Part shown: positions 11,562-21,142 of the stretch, piece by piece | Position numbering within the stretch: the stretch's first letter is position 1 | Layout: each line of letters opens with the position of its first letter | Assembly: GCF_963583255.1 (NCBI RefSeq) | Contig: NC_084807.1 | Coordinates: forward strand, 23,891,572-23,955,571 | DNA: 64,000 nt | Origin: Pyrus communis | Taxonomy: Eukaryota > Streptophyta > Magnoliopsida > Rosales > Rosaceae | Direction: 5' to 3' | The notes under the pieces: model-generated | Databases searched by the model: none | The model's input: the letters and a program-made list of their open reading frames with translations, nothing else | Told to the model about the DNA's origin: nothing | Made by a program: the position numbers and the translations under genes

Positions 11562-12673
11562 AGCTTATTTGTTGATTTCCCTCTCGAACTTGTAAGGAGC
11601 TGCCAATCTCTTCCCTGAATTTTAATTTCAGCCGATTGCCCCCCTAAATTCTTATAATTAGCCAAATTCCTCCACGGCATTAGATTTCCTAATTTTTCAT
11701 CTGATATTCCGTTCATCCTGAACAAAAACATCTTTTTACAGGCAGACTAACTCGGTCAACTCAACTCACCACAACTTTCTCCTCCTCCTATGAATATCTT
11801 ATGAGCCCTTTTCATTTTCTATGCTTCTTTCTCTCCGAAGTTCACAACAGATTACACATGGAGCAATAAGAAATGCCACTCCTGCAAAATTTCCCACCAA
11901 ATTCGACAGTTAAATCCCCATTTCCAATTCTTTCCACCCCATGTCTCTAAACCTCTACCTCTCTCCCAAAACCACCTCCAAAATTCTACTTCCACCAATT
12001 AACACCCAAATCCCAACCTGCCCACCACCCTATGCTTCTTTTCTCTGCAACCACCCCACCAACACCCATCAATTTCCACTTTTACCCACATTTTCCCTCC
12101 TATTTCCCACAAACTCCATGCATCTCTTAAACCCAACGCCACTTCCACTCCTTGACCCCATGAGCTCTTCATCATTAATGCCTTCACACCCTCATCCCTC
12201 CAAAACTCTAGAAACCCCATTCCCCACCGCCCTTTACTTCACATCACTCCGGCTTCAATGGCGACCCTAATTCCAATTCCATGGTCCATCGGTGTCCACC
12301 GTCGCCTCCTAGCTTCCACCTCCCTCGTCAACTTCTTGTACAGGGTCGAGAAGGACTAGAAGATCGTGCTCCCCAACCCCCACTTCCAGAAACTTTGTGT
12401 TCAACAGTTAGACCTCATTTGCCAAATCATCGACCCTGATGCTCTCTCTCGGTTAGTTTGGTTTTGGTGAGTGGCCAAATTACTTTTATGCCTATAAAAT
12501 TTTCTGATGTTGACAGAGATGGATGGAATATTTGACAGAAAATTAGAAAATCTAACAATATGGGGGATTTCGGCCAATTATAATAGTTTAGGAGGGTAAT
12601 TGGCTAAAATTAAAGTTTAAGGAAGAAATTGACAGCGCCTTACAAGTTTGAGAGGAAAATTAACAAATACCTC
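11562..12673 (+). mobile_element. Mutator-like element with long TIRs and captured sequence (Pack-MULE candidate)
   Basis: The ends at 11562-11722 and 12518-12673 are inverted copies of each other over about 155-160 bases. They share TATTTGTT-ATTT, CCTCTC-AACTTGTAAGG and TAGATTT-CTAATTTT blocks. The flanks are AAATAATTT (11553-11561) and AAATAAATT (12674-12682), nine bases with one change. Nine-base duplications and long TIRs are Mutator hallmarks. The interior encodes no transposase. It is CT-rich with a gene-like segment (see 12250-12480), which makes this a non-autonomous element with captured host sequence. Confidence 0.65.
12250..12480 (+). pseudogene. Captured gene fragment inside the MULE
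   Basis: One frame reads continuously through RRLLASTSLVNFLYRVEKD, then a TAG stop, then KIVLPNPHFQKLCVQQLDL followed by ICQIIDPDAL. It runs to GGTTAG/GTGAG, where a donor-like site may mark an exon edge. The wording resembles the N-terminal GAF-region exon of the plant chloroplast sensor kinase CSK as I recall it; that identification is tentative. The codons upstream (from about 11941) are Ser/Pro/Thr-rich like a transit peptide. The in-frame stop and the lack of the rest of a gene make it a broken fragment. Confidence 0.5.
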
Positions 12674-12682
12674 AAATAAATT

Positions 12683-13690
12683 CAATAATATAATTATTTA
12701 TTTAATTCCAAAGGATATGACTGTGGATATAACTAAAAATTGTATTCAACGGGAAAAGAAGTAACTTCCCCTGAAGAATACAACTGCTACAGAAAGAGTA
12801 TTTCATGTCTATAAATTCACCAAATCCCTTGTCAAAGCATTCAATTTCAACGTATAGTTGTTTTCCCTCTTTGATTCATATATATTCTCACACCATATTA
12901 TGATCGATAATCTAAATGACATCAATTTTCCGCTCCTGTTAACTACTCTATTTCCATCAGTAACTTAACAACAATTAATCAAATCTATTCCAACAAGTGA
13001 AAACCTGTACGTAATGGTGTCCATTTTCTACTCTTTGGATGTATTTTAATCTCTACTTTAGTAGCTAGTAGAAGTTCTTAATTAGACCACTCTTCACGTC
13101 ACATGTGTTCCAGTAGAAATCCATTTTCTACTCATGCATGTGTTCCAGTCAACTTTGTACATTTCCCTCTTTTCCTATGTGATTTTTTGTGTGTTCGATC
13201 TTTAATTATGCCCCAATAAAAGGTCGAAAGAGCAGCATCTGTTCCATCGCACCACTCTTCACATCACATTCTCCCTCCCTTTCGGCCATGACATGGATTT
13301 CACACTAAAAAACTTGCTTTTTTTGGTCAAAGCTAGAGAGCAGATGATCAAAAGGCAAAGCAGTTCCGTCCACTTTTGGGTAAGTGAGTGTAAGCAGCAG
13401 CATCAATATTAAATGGAGAAGCAGGATGATGACAATTGACAAATGACATAATCAAGAAGTGCATGTTTTTTCCAACCAACCAAAGTGAAAGGTCTTTTCT
13501 AGGCAGACACAGATGCCCGGCCGCAAACGCATTCCTGATGGGGATTTTGAGGGCTGGAATTTCTGGTGCTCCATCGATCGATGTGTTTGACGTGATTAAG
13601 ATTTGCTGTTTCGGGCATACCGTTGTTTACTCTAATTTTTTTGGGAAGTAATTTTTATGTATTATTTTTCTCCTTTGTACATCCTTGACT
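12683..13690. other. Intergenic DNA
   Basis: No supported gene. The short ORF at 13436-13651 has no recognisable content. Confidence 0.4.
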
Positions 13691-13739
13691 TTTACGTAAG
13701 AGAAATTTAATAAAAAAAATGCGTGCGAAAATCATTCTT

Positions 13740-14166
13740 AACCAAGATCGTGATTAAAAGTACAAAATATTGTGACTAAAACATATATTCACCAAAAACT
13801 TCTATAACTTTGTTATGATTGAAAACCCTGTAACAAAAGGATTTAGTCACAAAAAAATTAAATAAATAAATAAATAAATAAATAACAAACAAACGAATGA
13901 AAGAACGAACAAAGAAAGTGACTAAAATTGTATTAGTCAACATACCTTGTTACTAGAAAATTACACTAAATCTTCACTTTTAGTCACAACATCCTTTTAG
14001 TTATAACTCTTCATGACTAAAAAGTAACGACTAATAAGTATTTATCACAACCAATCTTCATGACTAAAAATCTTAGTAACAACTACAATCTATGACTGCA
14101 AATCTTGGTAACATCAGAGTCCTATAACAAAATCTCTATTAGTCACAACAGTAGTTATGGCTAAAA
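13740..14166. repeat. Cluster of GTGACTAAAA / TTAGTCAC motifs
   Basis: At least ten copies of (A/G)(C/T)GACTAAAA or its complement TTAGTCAC in both orientations within about 400 bases, plus an (AAAT)n run near 13858. Dense short motifs in both orientations are typical of the subterminal regions of CACTA or hAT DNA transposons. I could not find the matching element end. Confidence 0.45.
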
Positions 14167-14453
14167 TGTCACATCTCGGTCCGGGGCAGACCACTTCCCG
14201 GGCCCGCTCCACCACCAAAGCACGATATTGTCTACTTTGGGCCCCGACCACGCCCTCACGGTTTTGTTTCTGGAAACTCACACAAGAACTTCCCAATAGG
14301 TCACCCATCATGGGAGTGCTCTCGCTCGCTACTCGCTTAACTTCGGAGTTCCCATAGAACCCAAAGCCAGTGAGCTCCCAAAAAGCCTCGTGCTAGGTAG
14401 GGATGAGAATATACATTTAAGGATCACTCTCCTGGACGACGTGGGATGTCACA
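14167..14453 (-). mobile_element. Solo LTR of Cassandra (5S rRNA-carrying TRIM)
   Basis: 287 bp, starting TGTCACATCTC and ending GGGATGTCACA on the plus strand, the inverse of the Cassandra LTR at 16420-16706 and the same length. Flanks are TAAAA on both sides (14162-14166 and 14454-14458), a perfect five-base duplication. It contains the 5S-like domain on the minus strand (around 14263-14360) with AGTTAAGCGAG and GGGTGACC. A single LTR between one duplication is the product of LTR-LTR recombination. Confidence 0.9.
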
Positions 14454-16419
14454 TAAAAAGCAAATAATAACAACTAACGAATATAAATGAAAGTATAGGC
14501 TTGGAACTTCATATCAAGCCTAGTATCTTCTATTCTATCACTTACACCTGTTTTTCATGACTAACACTTACAGAAATATCATCAATAAAAGACAAAGAAA
14601 TAGTGAAATACCATCAAGCTAACCAAATCAAATCAGTTTTCAAATTCTAACAATGGAGAAAAGCTTCAACAACAATATCTATAAAGCTGGGTGCATCAAG
14701 TATGCTGCTACTGTATACACCAGACAGAGAGAAAGCTCAGGAGCTATTGCTGCTACTGTGCACCAGACAGGTCAAAAGCTCAGGAGGTTGTTCGCTATCC
14801 CACATCGGTGAGGGAAAAGTTAAAAAAAAAAAGAGTTTAAATATGATTATCTGACTCTAACTAGTACTGAGGTCCTTTGTGATAAAATCTCACTTGAAGA
14901 ATTGAGCAGGTGATACTTACTAAGTTGTGACAATATCGATATTATTTTTGGAGTGGGGCCGTCGGCCTGTCGACCTAAAAATTCAACAGAGGTAATGATG
15001 CTATATTGCTGCTGGTGCCATCCATCTACAGTACTGCTCTTGTCACCGACTGAAACCAATTCCTCTGAGCTTCCAGCATCTGAGGTTAAGAGTTTGTGAG
15101 AGAGAGCAACAAACAATAGGAAAGGATAAAGCTAAGTCCATCTACATGTGCTGCTACAGAACTGAACTTTTCAGCGTAGCACTCCATTTAACCACAAGTT
15201 CGAAAGTAGCGAGATCAATAATTAATGTACGCTGACGTTTACGCTTGAATGTGAAGTCTTCTATTTCATAAGCGTTGATAGCAAGAGTCCAGCGTGTTGA
15301 ACCTTTTGTATCAAGTAGTACTCTAGTCCTCCCGTTTTCTAAAGCGCGATATTTAGTGCATCTGATTACATCAACGAACATATTTGGTGGTATTGCCAAC
15401 AGTCTAGCATTTTGAAATATACTTAACCTTCGGAAGACAATGAACACAATGATTTAGCTTGACTCTCTTTAGGAAATACCTATACACATCTCTATGTCGT
15501 GTTACGTCACCGAAAGAGTGAACTCTTTCTTAAGAGTAAGCATGATTTACCTCTTTCAAGGCATGCTAAATAGATTACATCTTACTGACCAGGCATGCAT
15601 TAAGTATTGAAAAGGATACGATGAAAATAGTAGCAATAAATAGATACTACAGCTGAAGCAAAAATGAAACTTAAGTTAATTAATTGATAAGAAAAACTTC
15701 CAATACAATCAATATCGGAAAACCCAAATAAAGAACGACTATAATGCTTCTATTAGCATAAAAATTAAACTCAACATTTTGAGCAATAAAACCACTGTCG
15801 GAAAACCCGAAAGGCTCAAACTGCCAGCTACCAAAGAGACTAAAAATGCAGAAATTTCATGCCAACCAAATATGAATCTGGCTTTTTCATATATATTTTT
15901 TTTATGTAAATAAATCCCGATTCGCCATTCTGCTTTTTTCTTGAAATTAAGTCGCATAAAACGCAAATTTTATAGCTTGAGCAACTTTAATCGAAAAAAT
16001 TCCAACATAAATCGTAGAAACTAAATCTTATTAATCAACACTAAATCAAAATTTCCATCTATACGTTAATTGGAAAATCAGCAGCAAATGCTCATTAAAT
16101 TTGTATAACAAAATCAGCAATAAGTCAAATCATTAAGGTGCCAAAAGTGAGAAAAATTGCGGTGGTAAATTTTGTTAGGGTCACAACCACAAATAAAAAA
16201 CGAGGGAATTTGTAACGAATTAAAATTGGAAGAAAAAAAAAAGAATTGAAAAGGAAAAATTAGTATCCGGCCCTTTGTTTCTAATGTTCATTGACTAAGA
16301 CCTTATTAGTTTTTAGATTTTGATCAAAGTCCATAGCATTAATATATTAATGAATTACATGTAAGTTATATAATTTTTATAATAAAAATTAGTGATTGAT
16401 TTAGAGTTTTAATACTCAC
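14454..16419. other. Unassigned AT-rich region
   Basis: Several minus-strand frames of 75-97 codons are open (14847-15116, 15154-15447, 15739-15966), but I recognise no domain and cannot join them with confidence. At 14797-14807 is ATCCCACATCG, like the snRNA upstream element, and at 14836-14843 TTTAAATA. No known snRNA sequence follows. Confidence 0.35.
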
Positions 16420-16511
16420 TGTGACATCCCACATCGCCCAGGGAAGTGATCCTTAAATGTATATTCCTATCCCTACCTAGCACGAGACCTTTTGGGAGCT
16501 TACTGGCTTCG

Positions 16512-16602
16512 GGTTCCATGGGAATTCCGAAGTTAAGCGAGTAGCGCGCGAGAGCATTCCCAGGATGGGTGACCCATCGGGAAGTTCTCGTGTGAGTTCC
16601 CA
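16512..16602 (+). other. 5S rRNA-like domain in the Cassandra 5' LTR
   Basis: Resembles plant 5S rRNA from the CCATGGGAATTCCGAAGTTA segment through AGCGAG (A box) and AGGATGGGTGACC (C box) to GGGAAGTTCTCGTG. In Cassandra this region keeps the internal Pol III promoter. The same domain is in the 3' LTR (26562-26656). It is not a functional 5S rRNA gene because the 5' part and the 3' end differ from the rRNA. Confidence 0.85.
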
Positions 16603-16820
16603 AAAACAAAACCGTGAGGGCGTGGTCGGGGCCCAAAGCGGACAATATCGTGCTACGGTGGTGGAGCGGGCCCGGGAAGTGATCCGCTCCGGGCCGGGAT
16701 GTGACAAATTGGTATCAGAGCCTAACCCTGGGTGTGGTGTGCCAACAAGAACACCGGGCCCCTAAGGGGGGTGGATTGTGACATCCCACATCGCCCAGGG
16801 AAGTGATCCTTAAATGTATA

Positions 16821-18210
16821 TGTGAACACGAAAGATTCCTTGAAACAAGAAACCAGAATAACGTGTACAAAATAATATTTTTGTGTTTATGATTTTGGGG
16901 TTACGATCTCTCTCAAATTTGGTCCTCTGATTCTATTTCGTAGGGTGTAGGTTTGTGGATGAGTTGTTGATCCAAAGGGCCGTCGGGGCTTGATCTAAGG
17001 ATGAACAGTTGATGAACGGATCTTCAAGGGGCGTTGGGCTTGATCTTGAAGAACGGGTGTATGGATTTCTTCAAGGGGCTTTTGGGCTTGATCTTGAAGG
17101 TTGATGGATGAGCAGATCTTCAAGGGCTTTTGGGCTTAGTCTTGAAGAACGATTGGATGTGTGGATTTGTTTGTGCTGTTGATCCAAGGGGCCGTTGGGG
17201 CTTGATCTTAGGATGAACGATGAACACTTTCTTCAAGGCCCGTCGGGGCTTGATCTTGAATAATGGTTGTGTGGATTTCTTCAAGGGCTTTTGGGCTTGA
17301 TCTTGAAGGTTGATGGATGAGCGGATCTTCAAGGGCTTTTGGGCTTAATCTTGAAGAACGATTGGATGTGTGGATTTGTTGAGGTTGTTGATCCAAAGGG
17401 CCGTTGGGGCTTATGCTTAGGATGAACGGATGAACACTTTCTTCAAGGGCCGTCGGGGCTTGATCTTGAATAATGGTTTAACGAAGAAACGAAGAGAGCT
17501 TTCTTGATCCTTCGGGATTTGCTTGAAAGCTTTAGAGTTTCAAAGCTTCAAGGATTTGGGGAATTCTCTTCCAATTTGGGAGTAGAGAAATGTATTTGTG
17601 AATTGGTTGATGCTTGATACCTTGATGGAGAAGCCTATTTATAGGCTTTGAGAATGAATCACCACCACAAAATATTTTTTTCCTTGCCAAGCACCATTGC
17701 CTAATTTTCCCACTTAATGCAATATTGAAATTGAAGTGGTGTAACTTATGGCCTAATTTCCCACTTAATACCATTTTAAACTTGAAGTGGTCTAACTTAT
17801 GGCCTAATTTCCCACTTAATGCAATATTGAAATTGAAGTGGTGTAACTTATGGCCTAATTTCCCACTTAATACCATTTTAAACTTGAAATGTGTATGCTT
17901 TGTCATTGCCCAAATGAGAAAAACTTGCTTTGATCCGTAATGGATTGAAGTGTGCTTGCCTTGTCATTGCCCAACATGAGAAGAAAAACTTGTTTTGATC
18001 CTCAATGGATTGAAATGTACTTGCCTTGTCATTGCCCAAAATGAGAAGAAAAACTTGTTTAATCCTTCAAGGGTATTTCTTCCTATTTTGTTGAGTCACA
18101 CGCCATGTGTACAATTTGTACAACACGTGGCGTATGCCATGTATGCCTTGACACGTCAAAACTTTAATGCATTGGTGAACATTTGTTTTACTGAAATTTC
18201 GATGTCTACA
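16821..18210 (-). repeat. 3' LTR of the Gypsy element
   Basis: 1390 bp. It holds about a dozen diverged copies of GGGCTTGATCTTGAAG (16975-17475) and two tandem copies of a roughly 120-base block ending in TTGAAGTGG (17705-17890). A palindromic CCTATTTATAGG gives a minus-strand TATAAATA at 17636-17643. Confidence 0.95.
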
Positions 18211-18224
18211 AATGCCCCCACTTC
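18211..18224 (-). other. Polypurine tract of the Gypsy element
   Basis: GAAGTGGGGGCATT on the minus strand directly before the 3' LTR, the usual plus-strand priming site. Confidence 0.8.
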
Positions 18225-18289
18225 AAGGCGCGTCGTAGACATGTGCTTGTCACGTGTAGAAGATGCGTTTTGAAGTCCCTTAATGTAGA

Positions 18290-18780
18290 TGTCAACCCAA
18301 GGGCCGTCGAGGCTTGATCTTGAATTGGGCTGGAAATTTCTTCAAGGGCCATTGAGGCTTGATCAAGGGCCATTGAGGCTTGATCTTGAGTTCGACTGGA
18401 AGATTTTCTGGTTTCCTCCAATCGTTGATTTTCCACAGGTTTAGTCTTGAACTGGGCTGGAAATTTCTTCAAGGACCATTGAGGCTTGATCTTGAGTTCG
18501 ACTGGAAGATTTTCTGGTTTCCTCCAATCGTTGACTTTCCACAGGCTTAGTCTTGAACTGGGCTGGAAATTTCTTCAAGGGCCATCGAGGCTTGATCTTG
18601 AGTTCGACTGGAAGATTTTCTGGTTTCCTCCAATCGTTGATTTTCCTTTGTGCTACTCTTGAACTGGGCTGGAAATTTCTTCAAGGGCCATCGAGGCTTG
18701 ATCTTGAGTTCGACTGGAAGATTTTCTGGTTTCCTCCAATCGTTGATTTTCCTTTGTGCTACTCTTGAACTGGGCAGCAG
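18290..18780. repeat. Tandem repeats (about 105-118 bp) 3' of the aORF region
   Basis: Four to five copies of a unit containing GAACTGGGCTGGAAATTTCT, GAGTTCGACTGGAAGATTTT and TCCAATCGTTGA. Frames seen on either strand are repeat-driven. Confidence 0.85.
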
Positions 18781-18885
18781 GATTCTTTTGGTCTCCTCCG
18801 AAGGTCTGAGCTTTACTCCTTTTTTCTGTTTCTTTGTTCAATCTCTCCAATTCGTATTGAAGAGGGTTAGAGGATAGCTCAGCAT

Positions 18886-19735
18886 ATGCAGTTGTTGCTT
18901 GTCTCCACATGCTTCAATGTATCATTTTCACTTGCCTTACTTGCTCCCCTTTGCAGAAGTGGTCCCTTCTCTGGAAGTGTATCAACCGTCGAAGATGACT
19001 ACTCGAGAGCAACGCTAGGTAAGCAACCAGGGAATAGATTCCAGGCAGTCGGTTCCAGATCGGAAGACTGACTCCAAGTGCCGGCTGATTGCTTCTTTCA
19101 CTTTGCCATGCGAGTAAGAACAAGGACAAAGAAAAAAACAGGGAAAGAGCATGATATGAGATACCTTTGCTTTCGAAGAAGCAGCGAATGAATCAGCACA
19201 TATATTTGTTGTGCTTGTCTCCACATGCTTCGATATATCATTTTCACTTACCTTACTTGCTCCCTTTGCAGAAGTGGTATTTCCTTATGCAGGTTTAGCA
19301 TCTTCTCTTGTAGTATTTGTCCTCTGATGCAGGAGTTGAATGCAAACCTTGCATTTGAATGGACCCTCACTTCTTGGTGGCAGCGCAAGTTTGAGTGGAG
19401 GTTCCGACATATTGCTTTCTCTGTCCTTGCCTTGGCAGGTGAGAACAAGGGCAAAGGAAAAGACAGGGAAAAAGCATGATATGAGATACTTTTGCTTTTG
19501 AAGAAGCAGCGAATGAATCATCACATATATTTGTTGTGCTTGTCTCCACATGCTTCGATTTACCGTTTCCTCCTGCCTCATCTGTATTCCAGGCATCTGG
19601 TATCTTCTTTGGGGAAGAAGAAAAAAAATTGAGTATTTCGAGATGCTTTGCTGGGAGTGCGCCCTCAGAGGTGAGGAAGAGTTGGGCATTTTTTTTTTCA
19701 GGTCTGCCTTGCCATAAAAGATGAAGGTCGACATA
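18886..19735. repeat. Three diverged direct repeats of about 320 bp
   Basis: Starts near 18889, 19209 and 19531, each with TTGTCTCCACATGCTTC. The first two continue into TTACTTGCTCCC, and GCATGATATGAGATAC recurs near the end of the first two units. Confidence 0.75.
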
Positions 19736-19928
19736 TATAGGGATTTCCCAATAGCAAGTGGTGGTTATGTTCTTTTACCCTTGTCGACAAACGTCTCTTC
19801 GATTTTTTAACAAGCGTCTCTTCGATTTCTGAGCGAGCGCCTCTTCGAAAAAGTAGTCACGGGTGCGGCTCTGTCACCACGCTTGTTGGCAAAGGCGCGT
19901 AGTTGGGATGATAACCTTCACGTGTTTT

Positions 19929-19959
19929 CAACTTTGTCAGAGATCTTTTGACAAAGTTG
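19929..19959. other. Perfect 11-bp hairpin upstream of the aORF
   Basis: CAACTTTGTCA and TGACAAAGTTG are separated by nine bases. It lies about 210 bases before the aORF start. Confidence 0.7.
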
Positions 19960-20167
19960 AACGCGTTATCTGAAAAGCCGCGAAAGCGTCGCCGAACTTC
20001 ACGCAGGAAAATCCGATTTTTTGAATCGGTGGTCGTGTCGCCTTGGCTTTTTATAGAGGTATCGATCACCTCCAACATGCACACTTTGAAGATCGCCCGT
20101 TTGTGAAAATCGTCTTCGGCCCTTTCTGATTTTACTCCATCCACCTTTCTCTTTTAACCTTTTGACA

Positions 20168-20788
20168 ATGGTTAACCCGTCTAACATTTGCTTAGATTTG
20201 AGTCTCAGCAGTGATCCGAGTGCGCCGCGTCAGGTAAATGTATGGTGCCCTTCTTTCTTATCTTCTAATGGCCCTTTGACAGGTGAAGATTCTGTGATGA
20301 AAGACGCAACAACAGCTACAATAGTAGCTAGGAACTTCCTCACTCCAAAAGATAGTAGGCTGCTTTCAGAACGGTCCGATGAGTTGGCCGTTCAAGAGTC
20401 CCTAACTCTCAGTGTTCAGTGCGCAGGCTCTGTGTCCAACATGGGCCAACGCCTACTTGCTCGATCCCGCCAAGTGGAATCATTGATGGCGGAGGTGGAA
20501 ACTCTTAAGCAAGAGATCAAACAGCTTAAGCACGAGAATAGAAGTTTGCATGTGCTTGCAAATAACTATTCGACGGGCATGAAGAGGAAGCTTGATGAGC
20601 TGCAAGAATCCAGTGGTCGAATTCAAAGTGACCGTCAAAGTGACCGTCAAAGGCTTGCTGCTTTCTTCCAGATGCATCTTTTTCCTGGCTCATCTAGCAT
20701 TCCACCAAGTATTGAGGCTTCTTCTTTGATGCCTCCCGCTTCTGTAGTTTTCCCAAGTAGTGGGTCTTCACGTGAACAACCTTTATGA
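20168..20788 (+). CDS. Antisense ORF (aORF) of the Tat-type element
   Basis: 206 residues from ATG 20168, opposite in strand to gag and pol and between integrase and the 3' LTR. The N-terminus is MVNPSNICLDLSLSSDPS. The core is ATIVARNFLTPKDSRLLSER, then SDELAVQESLTLSVQCAGSV. A clear coiled coil follows at about residues 98-150 (RQVESLMAEVETLKQEIKQL ... MKRKLDELQES). The C-terminus is Ser/Pro-rich. A 12-base duplication (GTGACCGTCAAA, about 20628-20651) gives SDRQSDRQ. Similar extra antisense ORFs are known in Tat elements; their function is not established. A plus-strand promoter is suggested by TATATAG near 19735 and TTTTTATAGAG near 20050. Confidence 0.75.
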   Translation: MVNPSNICLDLSLSSDPSAPRQVNVWCPSFLSSNGPLTGEDSVMKDATTATIVARNFLTPKDSRLLSERSDELAVQESLTLSVQCAGSVSNMGQRLLARSRQVESLMAEVETLKQEIKQLKHENRSLHVLANNYSTGMKRKLDELQESSGRIQSDRQSDRQRLAAFFQMHLFPGSSSIPPSIEASSLMPPASVVFPSSGSSREQPL

Positions 20789-20809
20789 AAGCTCCATCTC
20801 TCTTTTTTT

Positions 20810-20840
<31 letters not shown>

Positions 20841-21142
20841 GTACACACTTGTAATTTCTCGGAGATCAATGAACATGCTTTATTTTATTTAGTGTATTGT
20901 GCTAAATACAGATAAAACATATACATCACCAAGATGTGTTATTTCCCTTTTTTTTTTTTTTTTGATGATGTGACTGTACTTGAAGTTTTGAAGTTTCAAG
21001 TTGCCTACGTACCCTTGGTTGAGGAGGGATCAAGTCATGACGTAGTTCAAATGAGTGATGGTTTTTTTTTTTTTTTTTTTTTTTGATGATTTTGCCGTAC
21101 ACAGTTTATGCTCTTGCGGGCCAGGAGCGTGGTGCGTTTGCT
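20789..21142. other. Poly(T)-rich spacer between aORF and integrase ORF
   Basis: Three T runs of 15 to about 25 bases (around 20815-20840, 20949-20963 and 21062-21084). The two ORFs converge here, so this should hold both transcripts' 3' sides. AATTTCTCGGAGATCAATGAAC and later TTTATTTAGTG are possible plus-strand 3' end region. Confidence 0.5.

Noticed and set aside
14114..14357. Open frames in the Cassandra LTRs (also near 16409-16765 and 26510-26815)
   Set aside because: The frames recur in every LTR copy on both strands and read through 5S-like sequence; not genes.
14776..14802. Sequence AAGCTCAGGAGG followed by CGCTATCC, reminiscent of miR390 and its star strand
   Set aside because: Only the first 12 bases of miR390 match and no hairpin with proper arms exists; a chance likeness.
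14797..14960. Possible snRNA gene: upstream element ATCCCACATCG, TATA-like TTTAAATA, later TTATTTTTGG resembling an Sm site
   Set aside because: The region does not match U1-U6 as I know them and the element-to-TATA spacing is off; the motif is also common at TRIM ends.
17532..17906. Repeated 124-codon frame in both LTRs
   Set aside because: Produced by the LTR sub-repeats; opposite readings are equally open.
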